Assembly (NCBI GenBank): GCA_963788965.1
Contig: CAWBIK010000006.1
Span: forward strand, 1,488,001 to 1,552,000
Source: QHXQ01 sp963788965
GTDB taxonomy: Bacteria > Acidobacteriota > Blastocatellia > Pyrinomonadales > Pyrinomonadaceae
Length of the DNA stretch: 64,000 bases
Direction of reading: 5' to 3'
The notes beneath the pieces are model-generated. The model was not told the origin of the DNA, made no database searches, and worked only from the letters and a program-made list of their open reading frames with translations. Made by a program: the position numbers and the translations under genes. The stretch's first letter is position 1. The number at the start of each line of letters is the position of its first letter. Below are positions 1 to 9,182 of this stretch, in pieces.

Positions 1-517
1 GTGGGCGAGATGGCGACGGCGTTGATGCGCCCACTCGTCAGCCCCCAGTTGTTCGGGAAGGCGGGCGTCGTCGGCGTCGGGCCGATGGCCCGCCAGCCAA
101 GCGCGGTTGGTGCGAGCGTTGCGCCGTCCGTCTGTTGCGCCGCTGCTGCGCGCGGCGCAGTTTCCACGCCAGCCGTCGCCCCTCGGCCGGCGGCGCGGCG
201 AACGGATACGAACGCTGGAACATGAACCACTCGTTGCGCCGCTCAACCTCTTCCCCGCTCTCCTCGTCCAGCCCCAACTCGGCGCTCGCTTCGTCGAAGC
301 GTTCGCCGCGCGCGTGGCTGATGCGACCGGCACGTTGTCGTCGGCTGCGTGTCGCAGGTCTAACGACCACGCGTCGTTTGCCTGCGCTCCGCCGGCCCGG
401 CGCTGCTTCGGCCGGCGCAGCCAGCCCGCCGGATAGACAGAGCAAGCCGAGCAGCAACAGCGTCAAGGCACGCGTCAGACTGCGCGCGGGGGTGGCGGGG
501 AACTTCATCTTAGTCAC
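1..517 (-). CDS. Secreted beta-propeller (BNR/VPS10-like) protein, N-terminal part, frameshifted
   Basis: The gene enters from the left edge and its start is at the right. The N-terminus is a clear signal peptide (MKFPATPARS, then a Leu-rich core ending near AAPAEAA), followed by a basic linker. From about residue 95 the frame read from the start degrades into Arg-rich nonsense. A second frame from about position 190 down to 1 reads GWRAIGPTPTT and then GLTSGRINAVAISP, which is the usual opening of sortilin/BNR-type exo-alpha-sialidase-like propellers (W-x-IGP, then SGRI-x-A-I). A one-base indel therefore lies near the CCCC run at 178-181. The GTG at 515-517 has an AGAGGAAG ribosome site 8 bases upstream; the ATG at 508 is an alternative. 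Family membership is inferred from about 45 residues; the catalytic class is unknown. Confidence 0.6.
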
Positions 518-1426
518 TTAAAAGACTTCCTCTGCGGGTTGACGATAACCCGGCGCGAATGTGGCAGACAGAGCACAACCGGCCGGTTAACGATCAAAAA
601 AACGGGGCACTAAAACGACTGGCAGTTGGATGGGGGTTTTGACGCCAGACAAAAACTTTATGTTGCGTTAAGGCGAAGTCTAACGCGGCGACTGCATCAA
701 GTCTTGTCCCACCGCGAAGACCACAGTTGACCGCATTTAGAGTCCCGAAACGGGCTGGCGGATGCCTGCTAGGCACGGCTTTTTGCAGGCGCGAAAGACG
801 CGGCCGCGGCTGCTCGCCGCCGCGCGAGGATGTCTGTCACTTTAGTCGTCGCGCGTGCGGAGCGTCAAGGCGGTTCTGCTCGGACTCAAGTGCGATGCTG
901 TGCGTTTCTTGGCCCCGGCCCGAAGATTTATGTTGACATTTGGCGTAAACAAAACTAGTCTGCGGACGCTCTTTGCTCAAATGACGACTCTCGCCTGACA
1001 CTTGCTCCACACCTCACGAGACTCGTCACCACTTTTACCATTACTTTCTAACGTGCAGCGGTTGGGTTCAGTCGTCCAAGGGGTTTAATACCTCGCGGCA
1101 GTTAGTTGTGCCGAAGAAGGGCCGGCCCTTTTGCTCGCCCAGAGTATCAGGGTTGGGTTGGCAAGTTAACCGAGTTGCTCCGTCTCACAATTAAATAGTT
1201 AACGCCCCACGACCGGGATGGCCTTAGCAGCCGTAACGGCGTACATGCATCCGCCCGCTTCTCATGGGCTGACCAGCAATAGATTTCTGACGCCCCGGCT
1301 ACCTCAGGTGACGTGTGACCGACAACTCGTAAACGCAACCCGACTCAATTTTCCTTGAGCCGAACGGTAACTTTTCAGTTTCCCCTTGGGCGCAGTTGTG
1401 GCCCAAGTTACCAGGAGGAGATCAGG
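518..1426. other. Long intergenic region between divergent genes, no gene seen
   Basis: No convincing reading frame is visible in this 0.9 kb. A perfect TTGACA lies at 933-938, with a weak TAGTCT 17 bases further on (956-961); this could be a promoter for the di-heme oxidoreductase, about 470 bases upstream. A short palindrome AAGGGCCGGCCCTT lies near 1118-1131. A CTTGGG/CCCAAG hairpin lies just before the ribosome binding site of the next gene. I recognised no riboswitch or tRNA. Confidence 0.4.
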
Positions 1427-2725
1427 ATGAAGCTGCTCAAGATAATCGTGCTCTGCTGCTTCGCCGCCGCCTTCGTGCTCCCGACGGTCTTTACCGATAC
1501 CGTCTCCGGGCAGGCCGAGGCTCCAGCAGGCTTTGACAACTTAACCAACGGTCTTGTCCCCCAGGGCACAGCGCCGGCAGAAGGCGATGAACCCGTGCGC
1601 GGGACACATGCCAACAACATTCTCTTCTTTGAAGAGGTCGATGTCATCGCCGATGGCCTCGGCCCCGTCTACAACGCGCAGGCGTGCAGCGAGTGTCACC
1701 AGAACCCCGTGACCGGCGGCATCAGCCAGATCACCGAACTGCGCGCCGGTCACACCGACGGCTTCGGCAACTTCGTGGACGCCGTGGGCGGCTCGCTCAT
1801 CAACGACCGCGCGACCAACGCCGCGATTCAGGAGCGCGTGCCCTCGACCGCCGAGAACATTCGCACCTTCCGCACTTCGCTCAACGTGCTTGGCGACGGC
1901 TTCATCGAAGCGATTGACAGCAACACCATCGTCGCCATCGCCAACAACCAGCCGGGCCAGAGCGGCGGGCGCATCGCCGGCCAAGTCATTCAAGTGCCGG
2001 TGGCCGAAGCCAACAACGCGCTGCGCGTCGGGCGCTTCGGCTGGAAGAACCAGCACGCCAGCCTGCTCTCGTTCTCCGGCGACGCCTACCTGAACGAGAT
2101 GGGCATCACTAATCGTCTCGTCCGCGTCGAGAACACTTCGCTCGGTCGCTTCGTCGGCTTCGGGTCGGGCTTCGATCCCGTGTCCGACAGTGCGCCCTGC
2201 GAAGTTGGCACGGCCGGCAATTGCGGCGAAGACACCGAGAACGACATCGAAGTCTTCACGCAGTTCATGCGCGCGACGAAAGTGCCGCCGCGCGACGCAG
2301 CCGTTGCCGCCACGGCCGATTCGCAGACGGGTCAGGCCCTCTTCAATCAGGTCGGCTGCAACATCTGCCATACGCCTGCGATCACGACCGCGCCTGCGGG
2401 CACGGTCATCAACGGCGGCGCGTTCACCGTGCCCGCCGCGCTCGGCAACAAGGTCATTCGCCCCTTCAGCGACTTCCTGTTGCACGACGTAGGCACAGGC
2501 GACGGCATCGTGCAGAACGGCGGGCAATCGACCGCCAACAAACTGCGCACGCCGCCGCTCTGGGGCGTCCGCACGCGCGACCGCCTGATGCACGACGGCG
2601 AATCGCTGACCCGCTCCGAGGCCGTTCTGCGCCACGCGGGCGAGGCCACGTTCGTCATCAACAACTATCGCTCGCTCAGCGTCACGCAGCGCAACCAGAT
2701 CGCCACCTTCCTTAACTCGCTGTGA
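1427..2725 (+). CDS. Di-heme oxidoreductase (DHOR/DUF1111 family), secreted
   Basis: A 432-residue exported c-type cytochrome. A signal peptide covers about residues 1-28. Two heme-binding motifs are present: CSECH at residues 87-91, inside the characteristic GLGPVYNAQACSECH context, and CNICH at 311-315. The C-terminal stretch with LHDVGTGD, LRTPPLWG and MHDGES is typical of the di-heme oxidoreductase family once called thiol-oxidoreductase-like. Such proteins are periplasmic redox enzymes of mostly unknown substrate. The ATG at 1427 is chosen because an AGGAGGAG ribosome site precedes it; a longer upstream frame from 1355 has no signal peptide at its start. A strong hairpin terminator follows the stop, so it is probably monocistronic. 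No partner peroxidase or imelysin gene is adjacent. Confidence 0.9.
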   Translation: MKLLKIIVLCCFAAAFVLPTVFTDTVSGQAEAPAGFDNLTNGLVPQGTAPAEGDEPVRGTHANNILFFEEVDVIADGLGPVYNAQACSECHQNPVTGGISQITELRAGHTDGFGNFVDAVGGSLINDRATNAAIQERVPSTAENIRTFRTSLNVLGDGFIEAIDSNTIVAIANNQPGQSGGRIAGQVIQVPVAEANNALRVGRFGWKNQHASLLSFSGDAYLNEMGITNRLVRVENTSLGRFVGFGSGFDPVSDSAPCEVGTAGNCGEDTENDIEVFTQFMRATKVPPRDAAVAATADSQTGQALFNQVGCNICHTPAITTAPAGTVINGGAFTVPAALGNKVIRPFSDFLLHDVGTGDGIVQNGGQSTANKLRTPPLWGVRTRDRLMHDGESLTRSEAVLRHAGEATFVINNYRSLSVTQRNQIATFLNSL

Positions 2726-2761
2726 CAACTCACGGCGCGCGTCACCTGTCGGGGCACTAAC

Positions 2762-2799
2762 AAGATGCCGGCCGGGAGCCGTTACCCGGCCGGCATCTT
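2762..2799 (+). terminator. Strong hairpin terminator after the di-heme oxidoreductase gene
   Basis: A perfect 15-base-pair stem (2762-2776 with 2785-2799) encloses an 8-base loop and ends in CTTT. It starts 36 bases after the stop codon. The T-tract is short, but the stem is GC-rich and perfect. Confidence 0.75.
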
Positions 2800-2849
2800 T
2801 AACATGTAAGTCTTTGATTCTGATCCCAACGTGCTGAGGTTCGATTAAG

Positions 2850-3611
2850 ATGCGTCGCGCAATCCCGTCCCTCGTCGTCATCATCGTGCTGCTGTTCTGC
2901 TCCGCCTGCACCGATACGCGCGAGCAACAACCCGATGTCGTCAACGCGCCGCCGCCCGCGCCGACCCAATCGGCCGCGCCCGTCGCGCCTGCGACGCCAC
3001 CAACAACCCAAAGCGCGCCGACGCCGGCCGGGTCTGCCTCTGCGCCTGCCGCCACCCCGGCCACGCCGCCGCCGGCCGCTGAAGTCAACGACAAGTTGAC
3101 GCGCATCTTTCAGGGCGTGGTGCAGCCCGATGCGACGCGCACGGACAATGCCCTCGTGGGCGACTTCAACGGCGACGGCTCAGAGGACATCGCCGTCGTC
3201 GTCAAGCCCGACCCGGCCAAGCTCGCGGACATCAACAGCGAAGTGGCCGCTTGGATTTTGAACGACCCGCACACGGTCGTCCTGCCCGATCCGACCAAAG
3301 CCGTGCAGAAGTTATCGCCCGCCACGCCCGTTAAGGTCGAAGCGACAGACGTGTTGCTCGCCGTCATCCACGGCTACAAGGAACAGGGCTGGCGTAACCC
3401 TGACGCGCAGCAGGTGTATCTACTTAAAAATTCGGCCGGGCGTGATCTGCATGTGCAGGCGCGGCCCGAAGTCGCGGCCAAATTGAAGATCAACTTGCCG
3501 CCGCAGCAAGGCAATCTCATTCACGTAGACGCAAGACGCGACGCGGGCTTTATCTATTGGACGGGCGCGAAGTATGCGTGGCTCGCCGCGCCTGAGCGGG
3601 CCGCGAAGTGA
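2850..3611 (+). CDS. Lipoprotein with Pro/Ala linker and FG-GAP-like motif
   Basis: A 253-residue predicted lipoprotein. A hydrophobic signal ends at LLFCSAC, and Cys20 is the likely lipidated residue, although the position three residues before it is not a standard lipobox residue. Residues 25-78 form a Pro/Ala/Thr-rich linker that would span the periplasm or cell wall. Residues 103-118 (VGDFNGDGSEDIAVVV) match the calcium-binding loop of an FG-GAP/VCBS repeat. The remaining C-terminal domain is about 130 residues and I do not recognise it; it includes GYKEQGWRNPDAQQVYLLKN and ends KYAWLAAPERAAK. It stands between a terminator and the glycine cleavage operon, so it is probably its own transcript. 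Function unknown; surface location is an inference. Confidence 0.75.
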   Translation: MRRAIPSLVVIIVLLFCSACTDTREQQPDVVNAPPPAPTQSAAPVAPATPPTTQSAPTPAGSASAPAATPATPPPAAEVNDKLTRIFQGVVQPDATRTDNALVGDFNGDGSEDIAVVVKPDPAKLADINSEVAAWILNDPHTVVLPDPTKAVQKLSPATPVKVEATDVLLAVIHGYKEQGWRNPDAQQVYLLKNSAGRDLHVQARPEVAAKLKINLPPQQGNLIHVDARRDAGFIYWTGAKYAWLAAPERAAK

Positions 3612-3633
3612 ACGCCGCCCGCGCGCGGCTTGC

Positions 3634-3662
3634 TTGACGCTCGCGCGCGCTGCGTGTTAGGT
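3634..3662 (+). promoter_or_regulatory. Possible promoter of the glycine cleavage operon
   Basis: TTGACG at 3634-3639, then 17 bases, then TTAGGT at 3657-3662. The -35 box is good and the -10 box poor, but the placement, 65 bases before the gcvT start, is right. No glycine-riboswitch-like fold could be recognised in this 116-base gap. Confidence 0.3.
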
Positions 3663-3727
3663 TGACCGCCTAGTTCACATCCTGAATTTTGCGGCCGACA
3701 CCTTCGCTAAAAGTTGAGGAGACACGC

Positions 3728-4846
3728 TTGACTGCGCCCGCGCTGAAGCAGACCCCGCTCAACGCCGCGCACCGCCGCTTGGGCGGGCGCATGGTCGATT
3801 TCGGCGGCTGGGACATGCCCGTGCAATACCCGGCCGGCACGGTCGAGGAGCACTTACGCACGCGCCGCCACGCGGGCCTCTTCGACGTGTCGCACATGGG
3901 CGAGATCGAAGTGCGCGGCCCCGATGCCATCGCCTTTGTCAACCGCCTCTGCTCGAACGACGCCAGCAAACTCGTAGACAATCAAGCGCACTACACCGCG
4001 CTGACCACGCCCGCCGGCACGGTCGTTGACGACCTGCTCGTCTATCGCTTCGCGGCCGATCATCTACTGCTCGTCGTCAACGCAGGCACAACAGATAAAG
4101 ACTGGGACTGGATCAACGAGCATCGCGGCGACGAACAGGTCGAACTTAAAAATCGCAGCGCCGACTTTTGCCAACTCGCCGTGCAAGGCCCCGATGCGCT
4201 CGATCTTGTGCAGCAGTTGACCGACACGCCGCTCACGGAGATCAAGTACTATCATTTCCGCGAGGGCATAGTTGACGGCGTTGAAGCGATCATCTCACGC
4301 ACCGGCTACACGGGCGAGGACGGCTTCGAGATTTACGCCGCGCCTGAGCGCGCCGACCAACTCTGGCAACGCATTCTTGAGGTCGGCCGTTATGGTGAAG
4401 CGACGGGCATCCTGCCCTGCGGTCTGGCCGCGCGCAACACGCTCCGGCTCGAAGCTGCGATGGCGCTCTACGGTCACGAGATTGACGAAACGACCACGCT
4501 GCTCGAAGCCAACCTCGGTTGGATTTGCAAACTCAACAAGGGCGACTTCACCGGCCGCGACGTGCTGGCTCAACAGAAGGCCGAAGGCATCAAGCGTAAA
4601 CTCGTCGGCTTCGAGGTCACAGAGCGCGGCATCGCGCGCGACAATCAAGACGTGCTGCTCGACGGTCAGAAGATCGGCCGCGTCACATCGGGCAGCCCCG
4701 CGCCCTATTTGAAAAAGAACCTCGGCCTCGCTTACGTCCCCGTCGAGCACGCACACGAAGGGCAAGAGATTCAGATCGACGTGCGCGGTCGCGCGGTCGG
4801 CGCGCGCATCGTGCCGACGCCGTTCTATAAACGGGACAAGAAGTAG
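3728..4846 (+). CDS. gcvT: Glycine cleavage system T protein (aminomethyltransferase)
   Basis: The T protein moves the methylene group from aminomethyl-lipoyl-H protein to tetrahydrofolate and releases ammonia. The 372-residue length matches the family. The N-terminal folate-binding domain carries MVDFGGWDMPVQY and LFDVSHMGEIEV, and the middle part carries SRTGYTGEDGFEIY. The C-terminal barrel ends with GRVTSGSPAPYLKKNLGLAYV. The TTG at 3728 is chosen because a GAGGAGA ribosome site lies 6 bases before it and the protein then opens MTAPALKQTPLNAAH, as usual for GcvT; a TTG 13 codons upstream has no ribosome site. It is the first gene of gcvT-gcvH-gcvPA-gcvPB, in the same order as many bacteria with a split P protein. 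Confidence 0.96.
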   Translation: MTAPALKQTPLNAAHRRLGGRMVDFGGWDMPVQYPAGTVEEHLRTRRHAGLFDVSHMGEIEVRGPDAIAFVNRLCSNDASKLVDNQAHYTALTTPAGTVVDDLLVYRFAADHLLLVVNAGTTDKDWDWINEHRGDEQVELKNRSADFCQLAVQGPDALDLVQQLTDTPLTEIKYYHFREGIVDGVEAIISRTGYTGEDGFEIYAAPERADQLWQRILEVGRYGEATGILPCGLAARNTLRLEAAMALYGHEIDETTTLLEANLGWICKLNKGDFTGRDVLAQQKAEGIKRKLVGFEVTERGIARDNQDVLLDGQKIGRVTSGSPAPYLKKNLGLAYVPVEHAHEGQEIQIDVRGRAVGARIVPTPFYKRDKK

Positions 4847-4866
4847 GCAGTAGTTTAAGGAGAACT

Positions 4867-5259
4867 ATGTCGAACATTCCGGAAGATTCGCACTATAGCA
4901 AGGATCACGAGTGGATCAGGGTTGAGGGCGACACGGGCACAATCGGGATCACGGATCACGCGCAGAACTCTTTGGGCGATGTGGTCTTCGTCGAGTTGCC
5001 GCGCGCGGGCGAGACGCTTGAAGCGCATCAAGTGTTCGGCAACGTCGAATCGGTCAAGGCCGTGTCTGAGTTGTACTGTCCCGTTTCGGGCGAGGTATTG
5101 GAAGTCAACGAGACGCTGCAAGACGAACCGGAAAAGGTCAACACCGATCCGTATGGCACGGGCTGGATGATCAAGTTGCGGATCAAAGACTCAGGCGAAG
5201 TTGATCGACTGATGACCGCCGCCGAGTACGAAGACTACACCAAAGCCGAAACGGAGTAA
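4867..5259 (+). CDS. gcvH: Glycine cleavage system H protein (lipoyl carrier)
   Basis: A 130-residue lipoyl-carrier protein that shuttles the aminomethyl intermediate among the P, T and L proteins. The lipoylated lysine is Lys64 in GNVESVKAVSELY, the standard hairpin of the lipoyl domain. The opening SKDHEWIRVEGDTGTIGITD is also classical. An AAGGAGA ribosome site sits 4 bases before the ATG. It begins 20 bases after gcvT, and its stop is 6 bases from the start of gcvPA, so translation is probably coupled within one operon. It needs a lipoyl synthase or ligase and the L protein (lipoamide dehydrogenase), neither of which is in this window. Confidence 0.97.
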   Translation: MSNIPEDSHYSKDHEWIRVEGDTGTIGITDHAQNSLGDVVFVELPRAGETLEAHQVFGNVESVKAVSELYCPVSGEVLEVNETLQDEPEKVNTDPYGTGWMIKLRIKDSGEVDRLMTAAEYEDYTKAETE

Positions 5260-5265
5260 GCGAAG

Positions 5266-6615
5266 TTGCGTTACATCCCGAACTCGCCCGCCGAGCGCGC
5301 CGAGATGCTGCGCACCGTCGGCCTCAACACGGCGGCAGAACTCTTCTCTTCGATCCCGGCCGATGTACTACTGAGCGCGCCGCCCGACACACCCGCCGCG
5401 CTCTCCGAACCGGAACTGCTCGCCTACTTCGAGCGACTGGCCGCGCGCAACGCGGCCGCGCGCCGCCCCAATTTCTTAGGCGCGGGCGCTTACGCGCACT
5501 ACGCGCCGACCGTGATCGATTCGCTGATCCAACGCTCCGAGTTCTTCACCGCCTACACGCCCTATCAACCCGAAGTCTCGCAAGGGACGCTGCAAGCGAT
5601 CTTCGAGTTCCAGACGCTTGTGTGCCAGTTGACCGGCATGGAGGTAGCCAACGCTTCGATGTACGACGGCTCGACCGCTGTGGCCGAGGCCGTCTTGATG
5701 GCCGAGCGCGTGACGCGCCGCAAAAAGATCATCGTCTCGCCCGCGCTTCATCCCGAATACCTGCACGTGACCGAAACTTACGTGCGCCACGCAGGGATCG
5801 AGTTGCAACAGGCCGCGTTTGATCAAGCGACCGGGCTGACGAACTTCGACACAGCGGCTGCGCTTGACGATCAAACAGCAGCGATCATCATCCAATCGCC
5901 CAACTTCTTCGGCTGCGTCGAGGACCTGCAACAACTCGCCGAGCGCGCGCACAAAGTCGGCGCGTTGCTCGTCGTCGCCGTGACCGAGAGCATGTCGCTC
6001 GGACTACTGCGCGCGCCGGGCACATCGGGCGCGGACATCGTCGTCGCCGAAGGGCAATCGTTCGGCGTGCCCTTGAGCTACGGCGGCCCATACGTCGGGT
6101 TGTTCGCCACGCGCGAACGTTACGCGCGCCAGATGCCCGGTCGGCTTGTCGGCGTCGCTTATGACAAAGACGGGCGGCGCGGTTTTGTGCTCACACTCGC
6201 CACGCGCGAGCAGCACATACGCCGCGAGAAAGCCACGTCGAACATCTGCACCAACGAAGGCTTGATCGCGCTGGCCGCGACGATCTACATGGAGACGCTC
6301 GGCCGCCGGGGGCTGCAAGAGGTCGCCGTGCAGTGCGCGCAAAAGGCCGCTTATGCCGCGCGTCAGATCAGCGCACTCGAAGGCTTCACGCTGCCACATG
6401 CCGCGCCGCGCTTCAACGAGTTCGTCGTGCGCGCGCCTGTGCCGGCCGACGAACTGCTGCGCCGCCTTGCCAGTGAGCACGACGTAACGGGCGGCCTCGC
6501 GTTGGCGCGCTACTTCCCCGACCGCGCGCATGATTTTCTTGTCTGCGTCACCGAGTTGAACACGCGCGCAGAGATCGACGCCCTCGTCGCGGGCTTGCAG
6601 GCATTGAGTCATTGA
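5266..6615 (+). CDS. gcvPA: Glycine dehydrogenase (decarboxylating) subunit 1
   Basis: The first half of the two-subunit glycine decarboxylase (P protein). It forms the structural partner of GcvPB, which holds pyridoxal phosphate. The 449-residue length is normal. Recognisable blocks are YTPYQPEVSQGTLQAIFEFQ, GMEVANASMYDGSTAVAEA and the C-terminal NICTNEGLIALAATIYM. The start is a TTG at 5266, with GGAG 9 bases upstream lying inside the end of gcvH; this fits coupled translation. The last codons (ALSH, stop) lie in an ATTGA-rich palindrome that fills the gap to gcvPB. The split P protein is usual in Firmicutes, Thermus, Acidobacteria and many other bacteria, in contrast to the fused form of Proteobacteria. 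Confidence 0.96.
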   Translation: MRYIPNSPAERAEMLRTVGLNTAAELFSSIPADVLLSAPPDTPAALSEPELLAYFERLAARNAAARRPNFLGAGAYAHYAPTVIDSLIQRSEFFTAYTPYQPEVSQGTLQAIFEFQTLVCQLTGMEVANASMYDGSTAVAEAVLMAERVTRRKKIIVSPALHPEYLHVTETYVRHAGIELQQAAFDQATGLTNFDTAAALDDQTAAIIIQSPNFFGCVEDLQQLAERAHKVGALLVVAVTESMSLGLLRAPGTSGADIVVAEGQSFGVPLSYGGPYVGLFATRERYARQMPGRLVGVAYDKDGRRGFVLTLATREQHIRREKATSNICTNEGLIALAATIYMETLGRRGLQEVAVQCAQKAAYAARQISALEGFTLPHAAPRFNEFVVRAPVPADELLRRLASEHDVTGGLALARYFPDRAHDFLVCVTELNTRAEIDALVAGLQALSH

Positions 6616-6658
6616 TTCATTCCGTTATTGAATCAATGAACAGATTGAGACAATGAGT
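6602..6658. repeat. Palindromic repeat between gcvPA and gcvPB
   Basis: A 10-base-pair inverted repeat (CATTGATTCA at 6610-6619 with TGAATCAATG at 6629-6638) is surrounded by further degenerate copies of CATTGA and CAATGA. It overlaps the gcvPA stop codon and continues up to the gcvPB start. It belongs to the palindromic intergenic elements seen all over this window. Confidence 0.55.
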
Positions 6659-8182
6659 AATTCATCAAAGGCCACACCACACGTCACGCAAAATGAGTCG
6701 CTCATTTTCGAGCGTTCGCAGCCGGGCCGGCAAGGTTATCTCTTGCCGCCGCTCGATGTGGACGAGACGCCGCTCGACGAGTTGCTGCCTGCGCACTTGC
6801 GGCGCGACGACGATCTCGCGGGCGTGCCCGAAGTCTCCGAGGTGGACGTGGTGCGGCACTTCACGCGCATCTCGACGTGGAACTATCACATCGATCTGGG
6901 CATGTATCCGCTCGGCTCTTGCACGATGAAGTACAACTCGCGGCTGAATGAAAAGGTCGCGCGCATTCCCGGCTTTGCCAACCTGCACCCGCTCGCGCCC
7001 GAAGCGGATGCACAGGGCGCGCTCGAAGTCATCTACGAGTTGCAACAACATCTGGCGCAGATCACGGGCCTCGCGGGCGTCTCCTTGCAACCGGCCGCAG
7101 GCGCGCATGGCGAGATGACCGGCGTGATGATGATCCGCGCCTTCTTGGACGCGCGCGACGGCGTGCAAGAGGGCGACCGCCCCGTCCGCAAGGTCATGCT
7201 CATCCCCGATTCGGCGCACGGCACAAACCCCGCGTCGGCGCATCTCTCCGGCTTCACCGTCAAGACCATACGCTCGACGGCTGAAGGTCAAACAGACTTG
7301 GATCACTTGCGCGAGTTGTGTGCCGGGGGCGACGTGGCCGGGTTGATGTTGACGAACCCGAACACGGTCGGACTGTTCGAGCGCAGCATCCGCGAGATTT
7401 GTCAGATCGTGCATACGGCGGGCGGACTCGTTTACATGGACGGCGCGAACATGAACGCGCTCGTCGGCTGGGCCCGACCCGGCGACATGGGCGTGGACGT
7501 GATCCACTTGAACTTGCACAAGACCTTCTCGACGCCGCACGGCGGCGGCGGCCCCGGCTCCGGCCCCTGCTGCTGCACCAAAGAACTCGAACCGTTTCTG
7601 CCCGTCCCGCGCGTCGTGAAAGTGGACGAACAGTTCAAACTCGACACCAACTATCCGCAGTCCATCGGGCGCGTCAAAGCTTTTCATGGGAACTACGGGA
7701 TGCACCTGCGCGCGCTCGCTTACATACTCACGCACGGCCCCGACGGTTTGCGCGAAGCGACCGAAGCAGCCGTTTTGAACGCGCGCTACATCGCGCACGG
7801 CTTGACGACTGATTACGATAAGCCGTTCGACGGGCCGCCGATGCACGAAGTTGTCTTCACCGACAAACGACAGGCGCGCAAAGGCGTCCACACGCTCGAC
7901 ATCGCCAAGCGTTTGATCGATTACGGCTTTCACCCGATGACGATCTACTTCCCTTTGATCGTGCCGGGCGCAATGTTGATCGAGCCGACCGAATCGGTCG
8001 GCCGGCAAGAGTTGCAACAGTTCATCGACGCGATGCGCGCCATCGCCCGCGAAGCGCAGGACACGCCCGATCTCGTCCTCGCCGCACCGCACACCACACG
8101 CATCGGCCGGCTCGACGAAGCCGCCGCCGCCCGCAAACCCGTCCTGCGCTGGCAGCCCGAAGAGAAGGCCACCGCCGCTTAG
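6653..8182 (+). CDS. gcvPB: Glycine dehydrogenase (decarboxylating) subunit 2
   Basis: The catalytic pyridoxal-phosphate half of glycine decarboxylase. Lys290, in HLNLHKTFSTPHGGGGPGSG, is the residue that binds the cofactor. Other family blocks are YPLGSCTMKYNSRLNE, PAAGAHGEMTGVMMI and the substrate-site VYMDGANMNALVG. The 509 residues match the family. The ATG lies inside the palindromic element after gcvPA; no strong ribosome site is visible (TTGAGACA only), so expression may depend on coupling with gcvPA. It is the last gene of the operon. A small hairpin at 8194-8211 follows, without a T-tract. Confidence 0.96.
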   Translation: MSNSSKATPHVTQNESLIFERSQPGRQGYLLPPLDVDETPLDELLPAHLRRDDDLAGVPEVSEVDVVRHFTRISTWNYHIDLGMYPLGSCTMKYNSRLNEKVARIPGFANLHPLAPEADAQGALEVIYELQQHLAQITGLAGVSLQPAAGAHGEMTGVMMIRAFLDARDGVQEGDRPVRKVMLIPDSAHGTNPASAHLSGFTVKTIRSTAEGQTDLDHLRELCAGGDVAGLMLTNPNTVGLFERSIREICQIVHTAGGLVYMDGANMNALVGWARPGDMGVDVIHLNLHKTFSTPHGGGGPGSGPCCCTKELEPFLPVPRVVKVDEQFKLDTNYPQSIGRVKAFHGNYGMHLRALAYILTHGPDGLREATEAAVLNARYIAHGLTTDYDKPFDGPPMHEVVFTDKRQARKGVHTLDIAKRLIDYGFHPMTIYFPLIVPGAMLIEPTESVGRQELQQFIDAMRAIAREAQDTPDLVLAAPHTTRIGRLDEAAAARKPVLRWQPEEKATAA

Positions 8183-8369
8183 GTTGAGATCGACGCTATT
8201 GAAAAATAGCGGCGTCGGTGGTACAAGACTGCCGACACTCTTTATGGCCGCGTAGGGGTTGCTTGCCGCCCGCCCGGTTTGTCGCAAGCGCAACCTCACC
8301 CACGGGGCCACTCTTTAGACCGACTCAACTTGCTTATTAATTTAAGCACTCCACGAAGGACGGCGAATC

Positions 8370-9158
8370 ATGACTAAAAAAGCACTCTGCGTCGGCGTGA
8401 ACGATTATCCCTTCGGCGAAATAAACGATCTGCGCGGCTGCGTCAACGACGCCAACGATTGGGCCGGGCTGCTCAAAAATCATTTCGACTTTACGGACGT
8501 GCGCCAGTTGCTCGACGACCGGGCCACGAAAGCCAACATCATCAGTGAACTCAAGAAGTTGTTGCAGGGCGCGAAGTCGGGCGACGTGCTCGTCTTCACC
8601 AATGCGTCGCACGGGACCTACATCGCCGAAGCGGACGGCGACGAACCCAACTTCGACGAGGCCATCTGCCCTTACGACACGGACTCGAATTTATTGATCG
8701 ACGACGAACTGCGCGCGTTGTTCACGGGTCTGCCCAAAGGCGTGCGGCTCACGGTCATCTCGGACTCGTGCCATTCCGGGTCGGTCACGCGCGTTAAGAT
8801 TGACGAGTACCGGCGCAATCGCCAACTCAACCCAAGCGTGTGGGGCGGGCGCGAGTTGCCGCCCGACAAGTTGTCGGCGGCGCGCGGGGGCAAGGATAAA
8901 TTTCCTGAGTCGAAGATGAAAGAACTCCTGTTGAGCGGTTGCAAGAGTAGTCAAACATCGGCCGATGCTTACATCAACAACGACTTTCACGGCGCGATGA
9001 GTTATCACGCCATCAAAGCCATCACCGACGCCAAGTTCAAACTCACCTACGCCCAGTTGCACAAGCGCCTGCTGTCGCTGCTCGAAGAGGGCAACTACGA
9101 TCAATTGCCCCAACTCGAAGGCACGGACACGAACAAGAAGCGCCAGATTTTCACTTAA
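8370..9158 (+). CDS. Caspase-family (C14) protease, orthocaspase/metacaspase-like
   Basis: A 262-residue single-domain caspase-fold protease. The catalytic histidine is His81 in TNASHGTYI and the nucleophile is Cys134 in LTVISDSCHSGSV; both contexts are the hallmark of prokaryotic caspase homologues. The N-terminus, KALCVGVNDYPFGEINDLRGCVNDA, begins directly with the first caspase strand, so there is no prodomain and no signal peptide, and the enzyme should be cytoplasmic. Bacterial caspase homologues usually cut after Arg/Lys and often act in cell death or phage defence; that role here is inferred. It is followed after 24 bases by the M17_N/CHAT gene and then a nucleotidyltransferase, all on the same strand, which suggests one unit. 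No regulatory domain is fused, so a partner would have to control it. Confidence 0.9.
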   Translation: MTKKALCVGVNDYPFGEINDLRGCVNDANDWAGLLKNHFDFTDVRQLLDDRATKANIISELKKLLQGAKSGDVLVFTNASHGTYIAEADGDEPNFDEAICPYDTDSNLLIDDELRALFTGLPKGVRLTVISDSCHSGSVTRVKIDEYRRNRQLNPSVWGGRELPPDKLSAARGGKDKFPESKMKELLLSGCKSSQTSADAYINNDFHGAMSYHAIKAITDAKFKLTYAQLHKRLLSLLEEGNYDQLPQLEGTDTNKKRQIFT

Positions 9159-9182
9159 GCGCAGCCACGGGAGAGCGCCTCT

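Noticed and set aside
1541..3106. Long minus-strand open frame opposite the di-heme oxidoreductase
   Set aside because: High GC makes long antisense frames common. The plus-strand protein has two heme motifs and a ribosome site; the antisense product is a Val/Ala/Arg-rich string without any family motif.
3612..3727. Glycine riboswitch before gcvT
   Set aside because: The 116-base gap is too short for a tandem glycine aptamer plus expression platform, and I could not see the conserved core; only a weak promoter was visible.
6665..8311. Very long minus-strand frame opposite gcvPB
   Set aside because: Mirror of the codon pattern of gcvPB, which is certain from its PLP site. No ribosome site and no recognisable domain.
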